Source: Pseudomonas capsici
GTDB taxonomy: Bacteria; Pseudomonadota; Gammaproteobacteria; Pseudomonadales; Pseudomonadaceae
NCBI RefSeq assembly: GCF_017165765.1
Contig: NZ_JAFGZD010000010.1
Span: 62,001 to 126,000 of the forward strand
DNA: 64,000 bases
Direction: 5' to 3'
The notes under the pieces are model-generated. The model ran no database searches, had not been told where the DNA came from, and was given only the letters and a program-made list of their open reading frames with translations. Below are positions 27,613 through 36,700 of the stretch, one piece after another; position 1 is the first letter of the stretch, and the number at the start of each line of letters is the position of its first letter. The translations under genes were made by a program, and so were the position numbers.

Positions 27613-28329
27613 ATGGCCCAGTCGGAAACCGTTGAACGCATTCTTGATGCTGCCGAGCAATTGTTCGCAGAAAAAGGCTTTGCCGAAACTTCCTTGCGTC
27701 TGATAACCAGCAAGGCGTCGGTCAATCTGGCTGCGGTGAACTATCACTTCGGCTCCAAGAAGGCTTTGATCCAGGCGGTTTTCTCGCGTTTTCTGGGACC
27801 TTTCTGCATCAGTCTCGAGCGCGAGCTGGAGCGTCGTCAGGCAAAGCCCGAGCAAAAGCCAACCCTTGAAGAGCTGCTGGAAATGCTCGTCGAGCAGGCG
27901 CTGGTGGTTCAGCCGCGTAGCGGCAATGACCTGTCGATCTTCATGCGTCTGCTGGGGCTTGCCTTCAGCCAGAGCCAGGGGCACTTGCGTCGCTATCTGG
28001 AAGACATGTACGGCAAGGTATTCCGCCGCTACATGATCCTGGTCAACGAAGCCGCGCCACGCATTCCGCCTATCGAACTGTTCTGGCGCGTGCATTTCAT
28101 GCTGGGTGCCGCAGCCTTCAGCATGTCCGGTATCAAGGCCCTGCGTGCCATCGCCGAGACCGATTTCGGCGTCAACACTTCCATCGAGCAGGTCATGCGT
28201 CTGATGGTGCCATTCCTGGCTGCCGGCATGCGTGCGGAAACCGGCGTTACAGACGCTGCCATGATTGCCGCACAGCTCAAGCCACGTACCAAAAGCTCTT
28301 CAAGCGCCCCCGTCGCCGCCAAGGCCTGA
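27613..28329 (+). CDS. psrA: TetR-family fatty-acid-responsive regulator PsrA
   Basis: A 238-residue TetR regulator. The N-terminal helix-turn-helix is 'AEKGFAETSLRLITSKASVNLAAVNYHFGSKKALIQAV' (about residues 20-58), followed by the helical ligand domain with a PsrA-type C-terminus. PsrA represses its own gene and the fadBA operon, is released by long-chain fatty acids, and activates rpoS in several Pseudomonas. The perfect operator before it, the related site before fadB, and its place next to lexA support the name. It diverges from lexA. A stem TCCTGGA/TCCAGGA follows the gene (28333-28370). Confidence 0.94.
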   Translation: MAQSETVERILDAAEQLFAEKGFAETSLRLITSKASVNLAAVNYHFGSKKALIQAVFSRFLGPFCISLERELERRQAKPEQKPTLEELLEMLVEQALVVQPRSGNDLSIFMRLLGLAFSQSQGHLRRYLEDMYGKVFRRYMILVNEAAPRIPPIELFWRVHFMLGAAAFSMSGIKALRAIAETDFGVNTSIEQVMRLMVPFLAAGMRAETGVTDAAMIAAQLKPRTKSSSSAPVAAKA

Positions 28330-28417
28330 CGATTCCTGGATGCGCTCGCATTGCGCGAGGCTCCAGGATCAAGCACCATGCCGGGATTGATTGGAATGGT
28401 GTGTTAAGGGTTTTTCT

Positions 28418-29428
28418 ATGAGTTCTGGCCTGCAAGGCTCCCTGATGGTCGATATCGACGGTACCTGGCTGACCGCCGAAGACCGTCAGTTTCTACGTCA
28501 CCCCGAAGTGGGCGGTCTGATTATCTTTGCCCGTAACATCGAGCATCCGCGCCAGGTACGCGAGCTGAGCGCGGCCATTCGTGCCGTTCGCCCGGACTTG
28601 CTGCTGGCTGTGGATCAGGAAGGTGGCAGGGTTCAGCGTCTGCGACAGGGCTTCGTGCGGTTGCCGGCGATGCGTGCCATTGCCGACAAGCCCGATGCCG
28701 AGTCATTGGCCGAACACTGCGGCTGGCTGATGGCGACCGAGGTGCTGGCTGTGGGCCTGGACCTGAGTTTCGCGCCGGTCCTGGACCTCGATTTCCAGCG
28801 CAGCGCGGTAGTTGGAACCCGTTCCTTCGAGGGTGATCCGGAGCGGGCCGCCTTGCTGGCTGGTGCCTTTATCCGTGGCATGCAGGCTGCCGGCATGGCC
28901 GCCACCGGCAAGCACTTTCCGGGGCATGGCTGGGCGGAAGCCGATTCCCATGTGGCAATCCCCAATGACGAGCGCAGCCTGGACGAGATTCGTAGCAAGG
29001 ACCTCGTGCCTTTTGCGCGCCTGAGCAAGCAGTTGGCAGCCGTCATGCCTGCCCATGTCATCTATCCGCAGGTCGATTCGCAGCCTGCCGGTTTCTCCCG
29101 TCGCTGGTTGCAGGACATCCTGCGCGGCGAACTGCAATTTGACGGTGTTATCTTCAGTGACGACCTGTCGATGGCGGGTGCTCACGTGGTGGGGGATGCG
29201 GCCAGCCGTATCGAGGCTGCGCTGACGGCCGGTTGTGACATGGGCCTGGTCTGCAATGACCGTGCTGCCGCCGAGTTGGCCCTGAGTGCTGCACAGCGTC
29301 TGAAGGTCAAGCCTTCTGCGCGCATCGCCCGCATGCGTGGCCAGGCTCATGCTTCGACGGATTATCGCCAGCATCCGCGCTGGCTGGCGGCGCTTCAGGC
29401 GCTGCGCAATGCCCAATTGATCGATTAA
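28418..29428 (+). CDS. nagZ: Beta-N-acetylglucosaminidase NagZ
   Basis: A 336-residue GH3 enzyme. Start ATG 28418 (AAGGG 9 bases upstream, family start 'LQGSLMVDIDGTWL'). It has the 'PEVGGLIIFARNIEHP' opening, 'AVDQEGGRVQRL' and the catalytic loop 'KHFPGHGWAEADSH', with the GH3 Asp nucleophile in 'GVIFSDDLSMAGA'. It removes GlcNAc from GlcNAc-1,6-anhydroMurNAc peptides in the cytoplasm, so it takes part in cell-wall recycling and influences AmpC induction. It forms an operon with mtiP, 9 bases downstream. Confidence 0.96.
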   Translation: MSSGLQGSLMVDIDGTWLTAEDRQFLRHPEVGGLIIFARNIEHPRQVRELSAAIRAVRPDLLLAVDQEGGRVQRLRQGFVRLPAMRAIADKPDAESLAEHCGWLMATEVLAVGLDLSFAPVLDLDFQRSAVVGTRSFEGDPERAALLAGAFIRGMQAAGMAATGKHFPGHGWAEADSHVAIPNDERSLDEIRSKDLVPFARLSKQLAAVMPAHVIYPQVDSQPAGFSRRWLQDILRGELQFDGVIFSDDLSMAGAHVVGDAASRIEAALTAGCDMGLVCNDRAAAELALSAAQRLKVKPSARIARMRGQAHASTDYRQHPRWLAALQALRNAQLID

Positions 29429-29437
29429 GGATTTGCA

Positions 29438-30178
29438 ATGACGGTTTACGCGATTATCGGCGGCACGGGCCTGACCCAGCTGGAAGGTCTGAACATTCGC
29501 CAGTCCCTGCCCATGAATACGCCTTATGGCGCGCCGTCGGGCGAAATCCAGATCGGTGACTATGCCGGTCGCGAAGTGATGTTTCTGGCCCGTCACGGCC
29601 ATCCTCATCGCCTGCCGCCGCATCAGGTGAACTACCGCGCCAATATCTGGGCCTTGAAGCAGGCCGGTGCGCAAGCGATTCTGGCGGTGAATGCCGTGGG
29701 GGGTATTCATCCGGCCATGGGCACCGGGCATTTCTGCGTGCCCCATGATCTGGTGGATTACACCAGCGGCCGGCAGCACACGTTCTTTGCCGACGATCTG
29801 GAGCAGGTCACCCATATCGACTTCAGCTACCCCTACAGCGAAGCCCTGCGTGCCCGTCTGATCGCTGCACTGGCGGCTGAAGGGTGCGAGTTCAGTGACC
29901 GTGGAGTGTATGCCTGCACCCAGGGGCCGCGTCTGGAGACAGTGGCCGAGATCATTCGTCTTGAGCGTGACGGCTGCGACATCGTTGGCATGACCGGTAT
30001 GCCGGAAGCGGCACTGGCCCGTGAGCTGGAGCTGGATTACGCCTGTCTGGCGCTGGTGGTCAACCCGGCGGCGGGCAAGTCGACGACTGTCATCACCATG
30101 GCCGAGATCGAGCAGGCGCTGCGCGATGGCATGGGCAAGGTGAAAGCGACCCTGGCGCGGGTGTTGTCGGCGCAGTGA
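29438..30178 (+). CDS. mtiP: S-methyl-5'-thioinosine phosphorylase
   Basis: A 246-residue purine nucleoside phosphorylase of the MTAP/PNP family: 'IGGTGLTQLEGL' phosphate-binding start, 'FLARHGHPHRLPPHQVNYRANI', 'QGPRLETVAEI', and 'GMTGMPEAALARELELDYACLA'. In Pseudomonas the enzyme at this place (PA3004 type) prefers 5'-methylthioinosine rather than methylthioadenosine and feeds methionine and hypoxanthine salvage. That preference is inferred from the genus and gene order; a methylthioadenosine phosphorylase would look much the same. It is the second gene after nagZ. Confidence 0.87.
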   Translation: MTVYAIIGGTGLTQLEGLNIRQSLPMNTPYGAPSGEIQIGDYAGREVMFLARHGHPHRLPPHQVNYRANIWALKQAGAQAILAVNAVGGIHPAMGTGHFCVPHDLVDYTSGRQHTFFADDLEQVTHIDFSYPYSEALRARLIAALAAEGCEFSDRGVYACTQGPRLETVAEIIRLERDGCDIVGMTGMPEAALARELELDYACLALVVNPAAGKSTTVITMAEIEQALRDGMGKVKATLARVLSAQ

Positions 30179-30223
30179 AAAACCGCTTCATCAGCCATTT
30201 CAGATTCAACGTATGGCCAAAGG

Positions 30224-30279
30224 CTTACAAGTGCTGAAGATATTTCGCTCTTTTCGCTTTATGCCGGGGTCCGTACTAT
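30224..30279 (+). promoter_or_regulatory. Promoter region of the Rsm-like small RNA
   Basis: A -10-like TACTAT lies at 30274-30279, giving a start near 30286. About 57-62 bases upstream stands CTTACA (30224-30229), one half of the GacA-dependent element TGTAAG-N6-CTTACA found before rsmX, rsmY and rsmZ. The other half is not conserved here, so GacA control is only a possibility. No clear -35 is visible. Confidence 0.4.
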
Positions 30280-30285
30280 TGGATC

Positions 30286-30398
30286 CAACAACTGGTGAAC
30301 AGGGAGTTCGCCAGGATCAAGGATGATCGACCATTGCCTGGGAGGCGGCCGACAGGGAGTTGGATGGTCTTTGGAAAAACCCGCTTCGGCGGGTTTTT
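30286..30398 (+). ncRNA. Rsm-type small RNA (RsmA/CsrA-sequestering)
   Basis: About 113 nt. Four hairpins in a row show GGA in the loop. H1: CTGGTGAAC (30292-30300)-AGGGA-GTTCGCCAG (30306-30314), 9 pairs. H2: GATCA-AGGA-TGATC (30315-30328). H3: GCC-TGGGA-GGC (30336-30346). H4: CCGAC-AGGGA-GTTGG (30349-30363). H3 and H4 are enclosed by GACCAT (30329-30334) / ATGGTC (30364-30369). A TTCG-tetraloop terminator follows. Seven GGA motifs lie in the transcript. RsmX/Y/Z RNAs have exactly this plan (A-N-GGA in short hairpin loops, about 110-130 nt) and titrate RsmA. It could be one of the several RsmX copies of P. syringae; I cannot tell which. Confidence 0.75.
30375..30398. terminator. TTCG-loop terminator of the Rsm-like RNA (bidirectional)
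   Basis: AAAAACCCGC (30375-30384)-TTCG-GCGGGTTTTT (30389-30398). Perfect stem with U-run in both directions; it also ends the convergent helicase gene (stop at 30437). Confidence 0.95.
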
Positions 30399-30436
30399 AT
30401 TTGCCTGTCAAAAAGTTTCGGATGCCCCATAGGAGC

Positions 30437-33172
30437 TTATTTCTTGCCTTTCTTTGGGGCTGCCGGCAGCGGTGCGAACAACGCCTGCAGGTCTTCGTCG
30501 CGCAGCTTCCAGTCTCCGGCCGAGCGGCCATCCAGAACGCCTGCCGCCAGTGCCGATTTTTCCTGCTGCAAGCGCTGGATCTTCTCTTCCACCGTGCCTC
30601 GGGCAATCATCTTGTAGACGAATACAGGTTTGTCCTGGCCAATGCGATAGGCGCGGTCGGTGGCCTGGTTTTCTGCGGCCGGGTTCCACCAGGGATCATA
30701 GTGAATCACGGTGTCGGCAGCGGTCAGGTTCAGGCCGGTGCCGCCGGCTTTCAGACTGATCAGGAACACCGGCAACTTGCCGTTCTGGAATTCATGAATC
30801 GGTGTACGACGGTCCCGGGTCGCTCCTGTGAGCAGGGCATAGGGAATGCCGCGCTGTTCCAGCTCCTGCTCGATCAGGGTCAGCATCGAGGTGAATTGCG
30901 AGAACAGCAGGATCTTGCGACCTTCGGCCAGCAGTTCCTCGAACATCTCCATCAGGCTTTGCAGTTTGGCCGAGCTGCCCTGTTTGGCATTGACCGGCAT
31001 ATCGTCGTTGACCAGTCGCAGGTCGCAGCAGACCTGACGCAGCTTGAGCAGAGCCTCAAGAATGATGATCTGGCTGCGGGCCACGCCTTTGCGGGAGATC
31101 TCGTCGCGAACCTTCTTGTCCATGGCCAGGCGCACGGTCTCGTAGACGTCGCGTTGCGCGTCATTGAGTTCGACCCAGTGAATGATCTCGGTCTTGGGCG
31201 GCAGCTCGGTCGCCACCTGTTCCTTGGTGCGACGTAGCAGGAAGGGTTTTATGCGGGCGTTGAGGTGATGCAGGCGATCGACATTGCCGTGTTTTTCAAT
31301 GGCCGTCCGGTAATTGCTGTTGAATTCCTTGCTGCTGCCCAGCCAGCCAGGCATCAGGAAGTGGAACAGCGACCACAGCTCGCCCAGATGGTTTTCCAGG
31401 GGCGTACCGCTCAGGCACAGGCGCTGGCGGGCATTGAGGTTGCGTGCGGCCTGGGCGGCCTTGCTGTTGGGGTTCTTGATGTACTGTGCTTCATCGAGAA
31501 TCAGCACATGCAGCGGCAGTTTCTCCAGCAGTTCAAGATCCCGGGGCAGCAGGGCGTAGGTGGTCAGGATCAGGTCGTAGTCCTGAAGATTGCTGGCTTC
31601 CTGATGACGATTGGCGCCATACAGGGCCAGGACCTTGAGCTGAGGCGTGAAGTTTTCGGCTTCGTCCAGCCAGTTGGGGATCAGGCTGGTGGGCATGACC
31701 GCCAGGGCAGGGCGGTCGAGGCGTCCGGCCTGTTTCTCCATCAGCAGATGCGTCAGGGTCTGCAGGGTCTTGCCCAGTCCCATGTCATCGGCCAGCACGC
31801 CGCCCACTTCCAGCTCGCGCAAGGACTGCATCCAGCTCAGGCCTTCCAGTTGATAAGGGCGCAGCGTGGCATTCAGGCCTTCGGGCATGACGATCGGCGC
31901 ATCCTTGATGTTCACCAGTCGTTCGGCGAACTGGCGCAGGCGGTCGCCGCCTTGCCATACCAGTGGCAGGTCATCGAGTTCGGTCAGGCGCGCCGCATCG
32001 GCCCGGCTCATGCGCAGGGTATTGCTGTCTTCCTCGCGCCAGTAGAAATCACCCAGGGTCGCCAGCACCGGCTTGAGCCGCCCGTAGGGCAGGGCGACCT
32101 GTACCGGGCCGCCGCCGTTCTGGGTGAAGTGATTGAGCTGGACCAGCAGTTGTTCTTCATCGCCGCGCTTGGCTACGGCCGAAGGGCTCATCAGTTCCGG
32201 GTGGCTGCGCAGCAGGTTGATCAGGATCGGCAGCAGGCTCAGGCGTTCGCCGTTGACGATGATGCCCAGTTCCAGGTCGAACCAGTCGCGTTCGGTTTCC
32301 TCGTCGATGACGGCATACCAGTCGTCCACGGGCGTGACATCGAAGCCGAAGTCATCGCGTATTTCGATTTCCCAGCCTTCCTCGCGCAGCCTTGGCAGGT
32401 CGTCCAGTACAAAATGCAGCCAGGCCTTGTCGGTAGGCAATTCATACATGTCCCCGGCGCTGTCGGGCAGAGCCTTGCTTTGTCGGGTGGCGACCTTGAA
32501 GCCGATGTCGTTCAGTTGCTGGCGATATTGCCGCTCCTGCTCGCCCTGGCGACGGATGCGCAGGGTTTCGGTTTCGGTGTGCTCGATGATGTCGCTCTTC
32601 TGGTTGACCAGATCGCTGCCCAGGGAACTGACCAGAATGCTGACGTTGGTAGTGCCGACTGCATAGTGCTTGCCATAGGCGAAGGCCAGGGCCGCACGGT
32701 GCTGGATGTGGCGCTGCATGCGACCGTTGCGCGGCTCGTAGGCGCTGAATTCGATACTGGCGAGTATCAGTCGCGGTGTGGGTTTGATGGTGTCGATCAG
32801 GCGCTCGGGCAGGGTGGTCTGATGTTCTGCAACCTCGCTGGCGTGGGAAGCCATGGCGGCAGCCAGGGCCTGCTTGTTGGCCGGGTCCTGCAGAAAATGC
32901 AGGGCCGCTACGCAATGCTTGCAATCGTTGTGTACCGGGCAGGTGCACTTGCAGACCAGAAAGTTCTTGTAGCGATCCGGATCCTTGAACAGCAGGGTCT
33001 GGGTATAGAGCTCGTACCCTGAGCCCCGGCAGGTGGTGCGAATGATCTGTGGGCTGGACTCTTCGAGTGCGATGCGATTTTGCAGGGCATAGCTGTACCC
33101 CCGCTCAAGAGTCTGGGGTTTGAATAGCTGTGTCCATGCCGAAGCAAGGACTTTTTCGAGAATGGACGACAC
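30437..33172 (-). CDS. SNF2-family helicase with N-terminal SWIM zinc finger
   Basis: A 911-residue ATPase. The SWIM zinc finger C-x-C-x(7)-C-x2-[H/C] appears as 'CKCTCPVHNDCKHC' (about residue 75-88). A middle non-conserved region follows. The SNF2 core has motif I 'DDMGLGKTLQTL' (about 465), DEAQ box 'LILDEAQYIKN', 'LSGTPLENHLGELWSLFHF', and the helicase C domain 'ILLFSQFTSMLTLIEQEL', 'SLKAGGTGLNLTAADTVIHYDPWWNPAAENQATDRAYRIGQ'-type motifs. It probably remodels protein-DNA complexes, but no specific role is known to me. The start is GTG 33172 with no clear Shine-Dalgarno. Confidence 0.88.
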   Translation of the reverse strand: MSSILEKVLASAWTQLFKPQTLERGYSYALQNRIALEESSPQIIRTTCRGSGYELYTQTLLFKDPDRYKNFLVCKCTCPVHNDCKHCVAALHFLQDPANKQALAAAMASHASEVAEHQTTLPERLIDTIKPTPRLILASIEFSAYEPRNGRMQRHIQHRAALAFAYGKHYAVGTTNVSILVSSLGSDLVNQKSDIIEHTETETLRIRRQGEQERQYRQQLNDIGFKVATRQSKALPDSAGDMYELPTDKAWLHFVLDDLPRLREEGWEIEIRDDFGFDVTPVDDWYAVIDEETERDWFDLELGIIVNGERLSLLPILINLLRSHPELMSPSAVAKRGDEEQLLVQLNHFTQNGGGPVQVALPYGRLKPVLATLGDFYWREEDSNTLRMSRADAARLTELDDLPLVWQGGDRLRQFAERLVNIKDAPIVMPEGLNATLRPYQLEGLSWMQSLRELEVGGVLADDMGLGKTLQTLTHLLMEKQAGRLDRPALAVMPTSLIPNWLDEAENFTPQLKVLALYGANRHQEASNLQDYDLILTTYALLPRDLELLEKLPLHVLILDEAQYIKNPNSKAAQAARNLNARQRLCLSGTPLENHLGELWSLFHFLMPGWLGSSKEFNSNYRTAIEKHGNVDRLHHLNARIKPFLLRRTKEQVATELPPKTEIIHWVELNDAQRDVYETVRLAMDKKVRDEISRKGVARSQIIILEALLKLRQVCCDLRLVNDDMPVNAKQGSSAKLQSLMEMFEELLAEGRKILLFSQFTSMLTLIEQELEQRGIPYALLTGATRDRRTPIHEFQNGKLPVFLISLKAGGTGLNLTAADTVIHYDPWWNPAAENQATDRAYRIGQDKPVFVYKMIARGTVEEKIQRLQQEKSALAAGVLDGRSAGDWKLRDEDLQALFAPLPAAPKKGKK

Positions 33173-33203
33173 TGTTTTAAAAAGCCCTACGCCTTAGCGA
33201 TGC

Positions 33204-33232
33204 TCAAAAGAAAGGGAGCGCAGGTGCGCTCC
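33204..33232 (-). terminator. Terminator after the mfd-csiV transcript
   Basis: On the minus strand GGAGCGCA (33232-33225), loop CC, TGCGCTCC (33222-33215), then CTTTCTTTT. It stands 8 bases after the csiV-like stop. Confidence 0.8.
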
Positions 33233-33239
33233 TGAGTGC

Positions 33240-33764
33240 TCAAAGGGGAGAAACTTTTATCAGCAGGGCTAGGCTGCTGTTATCCAGATAGATCAGCTCG
33301 CCGTTCTTGACCCTGGCGGTCTGTTTCATGTGCTCACTGCTGATCAATATGCCATGAGGATCAAGCTGGTTGATCCAGAAGTTCGCGGATATATCGGTAA
33401 AGCGCGAGATTGCCAGGCTGATGGTGCCCTCCACCGGGAAGTGGCCAAGTTGTTCCTTGCCGCTGGTCACGGCCATTTTACTGTTTTCGGTGCCGATGCT
33501 CTGTTGCCAGGCCTTTTGCAGCAGTACCTGATATTTACCGCTGTCCTGAAGCTTGCTGGCCATGTCGTTCAATGCAGGGCTTCGCTCGTTGCCGGAGTCG
33601 ATGCGGGTGGCGCCGGCGCTCCAGTCTTCGGGGGCGAACTGCAGTGTGGCGGCAGGCTCGCCGAGCTGGCGAAACAGGATCATTTCCACCTGATACAGGC
33701 TGTCGGCAAAGGCTGTCGGAGCGACAAGCGTCAGCAGCAGGATCAATGAACGGAACAGACGCAT
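33240..33764 (-). CDS. CsiV family periplasmic protein
   Basis: I start at ATG 33764, which gives a clean Sec signal peptide (MRLFRSLILLLTLVAPTAFA-D) with GAAGGA upstream. The mature part, about 155 residues, opens 'YQVEMILFRQLGEPAA' and ends with a beta-rich segment ('DPHGILISSEHMKQTARVKNGELIYLDN'). This is the CsiV pattern: Vibrio CsiV is a small periplasmic protein that aids peptidoglycan synthesis through LpoA/PBP1a. The function in Pseudomonas is inferred from the family only. It follows mfd by 11 bases and must be co-transcribed with it. Confidence 0.75.
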   Translation of the reverse strand: MRLFRSLILLLTLVAPTAFADSLYQVEMILFRQLGEPAATLQFAPEDWSAGATRIDSGNERSPALNDMASKLQDSGKYQVLLQKAWQQSIGTENSKMAVTSGKEQLGHFPVEGTISLAISRFTDISANFWINQLDPHGILISSEHMKQTARVKNGELIYLDNSSLALLIKVSPL

Positions 33765-33775
33765 GGATGAATCCT

Positions 33776-36700
33776 TCAAGCAGTTTTCGGGGTCAGGCGC
33801 TCAAGCAGCGCTTCGATCGTATTGAAGCGCTCGTCGGGGCGCTCCATGGGGACCATGAATTTGAAGAGTGTGGCACCTTCGAACTTGTAGCGGTTGGGCT
33901 GGCTCTGGATCAGTTTGATCAGGGTCAGCGGGTCAACCGGGGTATCGGCTGCGAACTCCAGACGTCCACCCTGAGGCCCGGCATCGATCTTGCGGATGCC
34001 CAGTTTCTCGGCATGCAGCTTGAGCTGCGTGATGCGTATCAGGCTCTTGGTGGGTTCGGGCAGCAGGCCGAAGCGGTCGATCATCTCCACCTGCAGGTCC
34101 TTGAGGCCATCCTCGTCGGCAGCGTTGGCAATGCGCTTGTAGAGGATCAGGCGGGTATGCACGTCCGGCAGGTACGATTCGGGAATCAGTGCCGGAACCC
34201 GCAGGTTGATTTCCGGGCCGCCGCCCAGCGGCTGATCGAGGTTCGGCTGTTCGCCCTTGCGGATCGACTTGACGGCGCGTTCGAGCATTTCCATGTACAG
34301 GGTGAAGCCGACGGCCTGGATCTGGCCGCTCTGACCGTCGCCCAGCAGTTCGCCTGCGCCGCGGATTTCCAGATCGTTGGTGGCCAGTACAAAACCTGCG
34401 CCCAGGTCCTGGGTGTTGGCGATGGCTTCCAGGCGCTTCTCGGCATCGGGGGTGATCTGCTTGCGTGGTGGCGTCAGCAGATAGGCATAAGCCTGGTGAT
34501 GACTGCGTCCGACCCGGCCGCGCAACTGGTGCAACTGCGCCAGACCGAACTTGTCGGCGCGCTCGATGATGATGGTGTTGGCGCTGGGCACGTCGATGCC
34601 GGTCTCGATGATGGTCGAGGCGATCAGTACGTTGAAGCGCTTGTGGTAGAAGTCGCTCATCACCTGTTCGAGTTCGCGCTCGCGCATCTGGCCGTGCCCG
34701 ATACCGATACGTGCCTCGGGCACCAGTTCGGCCAGATCGGCGGCGCATTTCTCGATGGTCTTGACGTCGTTGTGCAGGTAGTAGACCTGACCGCCGCGCA
34801 GCAGCTCGCGCAACAGCGCTTCCTTGATGGTCGGCTTGTTCTGCTCCATGACAAAGGTGCGGACCGACAGTCTGCGGGCTGGTGGTGTGGCGATGATCGA
34901 CAGATCGCGCATGCCCGACACGGCCATGTTCAGCGTACGCGGGATCGGTGTCGCGGTGAGGGTCAGGATATCGACTTCACTGCGTAGGGCCTTGAGCTGT
35001 TCTTTCTGGCGTACTCCGAAGCGGTGCTCTTCGTCGATGATCACCAGCCCCAGATTCTTGATTTTTACATCGTCCTGCAGCAGCTTGTGGGTGCCGATGA
35101 CGATATCGATCTTGCCCTCGGCCAGATCGGCCACGGCAGCGCTCACGTCCTTGGCGGACTTGAAACGGCTCATGACTTCTACCCGGACTGGCCAGTCGGC
35201 AAAGCGGTCGCGGAAGCTGTTGTAATGCTGCTGGGCGAGCAGGGTGGTGGGCACCAGAATCGCTACCTGACGTCCGCCGTGTACGGCAATGAATGCGGCG
35301 CGCATCGCCACTTCGGTCTTGCCGAAACCCACATCGCCGCAGACCAGCCGGTCCATGGGCTTGGGCGCCAGCATGTCGGCGCGGACCGCTTCGATGGTGG
35401 TCTGCTGGTCCGGTGTTTCCTCGAACGGGAAACCGGCGCTGAACGTTGCGTAATCGGCTTTCGGGTCCTGGAAGGCATAGCCTTCGCGGGCAGCCCGGCG
35501 AGCGTAGATGTCCAGCAGCTCGGCGGCTACATCGCGCACCTGCTCGGCGGCCTTGCGCTTGGCTTTCTGCCAGGTTTCCGAGCCCAGGCGGTGCAGCGGC
35601 GCATTTTCGTCGTCGCTGCCGGTGTAGCGGGCGATCAGGTGCAGGTTGGCGACCGGTACATAGAGCTTGGCGTCTTCGGCATAGGCCAGCATCAGGAACT
35701 CGGCGACCTGATTTTCGACTTCCAGCGTCGCCAGCCCGAGGTAGCGACCAACGCCATGATCGATGTGCACCACCGGCGCGCCTTCGCGCAGTTCGGTGAG
35801 GTTCTTGATCACCGCATCGTTATTGCCGTTGTCGTTGCGCTTTTCACGGCGTCGGCGCTGCATGACCCGCTGCCCGAACAACGGGCTTTCGGCCACCAGG
35901 GCCAGTGCCGGTTGTTCCAGCACCAGACCTTCATCCAGAGGTGCGATGGTGATTGCCAGCCGGTCCTTGCCATTGACGAAGTCCAGCCAGCTATCGACGG
36001 TCCTGGGACGCAGTTTCAGGCGATCCAGCAGCTCCAGCAGCACTTCGCGGCGTCCGGCGGATTCTGCGGTGAACAGCACGCGACCGGGGAATTCGTCGAG
36101 AAAGGTCGACAGCGCGGCCAACGGCTGGCTGGCCTTGGCCTCGATGGCCAGATCCGGCAGCCCCTGGGCCGGGAAGCGTTCGCGACCGACACCGGGCTCG
36201 ACATCCTGCTGGCTGGCAACCACTCGCGGCCAGCTCTTGAGGCGTGAAAAGCAGTCTTCCACCGGCAGGAACAGCTCGGCAGGCGGCAGCAGCGGGCGAT
36301 CCGGGTCGATGCGACGCTCTTCGTAGCGGTTGCGTACATCGTTCCAGAAGTTTTCGGCGGCCTGTTCGATGCCCGGCAGCGAGAACACCTGGGTGTCCTG
36401 GGGCAGGTAGTCGAACAGGGTCGAGGTTTCCTCGAAGAACAGCGGAATGTAGTACTCGATCCCGGCTGGCGTGATGCCGCTGCTCAGGTCCTGGAAGATC
36501 GTACTGCGTCGGAAGTCCACGTCGAAGCGCTCGCGAAAGCGCGCCTTGAAGCGTGTGACTTCTTCTTTCTGCAACGGAAACTCCCGGGCCGGCAGCAGGC
36601 GGACCGACTCGACCTTGTCTATGGAGCGTTGCGTGTCGGGATCGAAGGTGCGCAGGGTTTCGATTTCGTCGTCGAACAGGTCGATCCGGTACGGCACCTT

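Noticed and set aside
30224..30229. A full GacA upstream element before the Rsm-like RNA
   Set aside because: Only the half CTTACA is present; the TGTAAG half at the expected distance is not, so only a half-site was noted.
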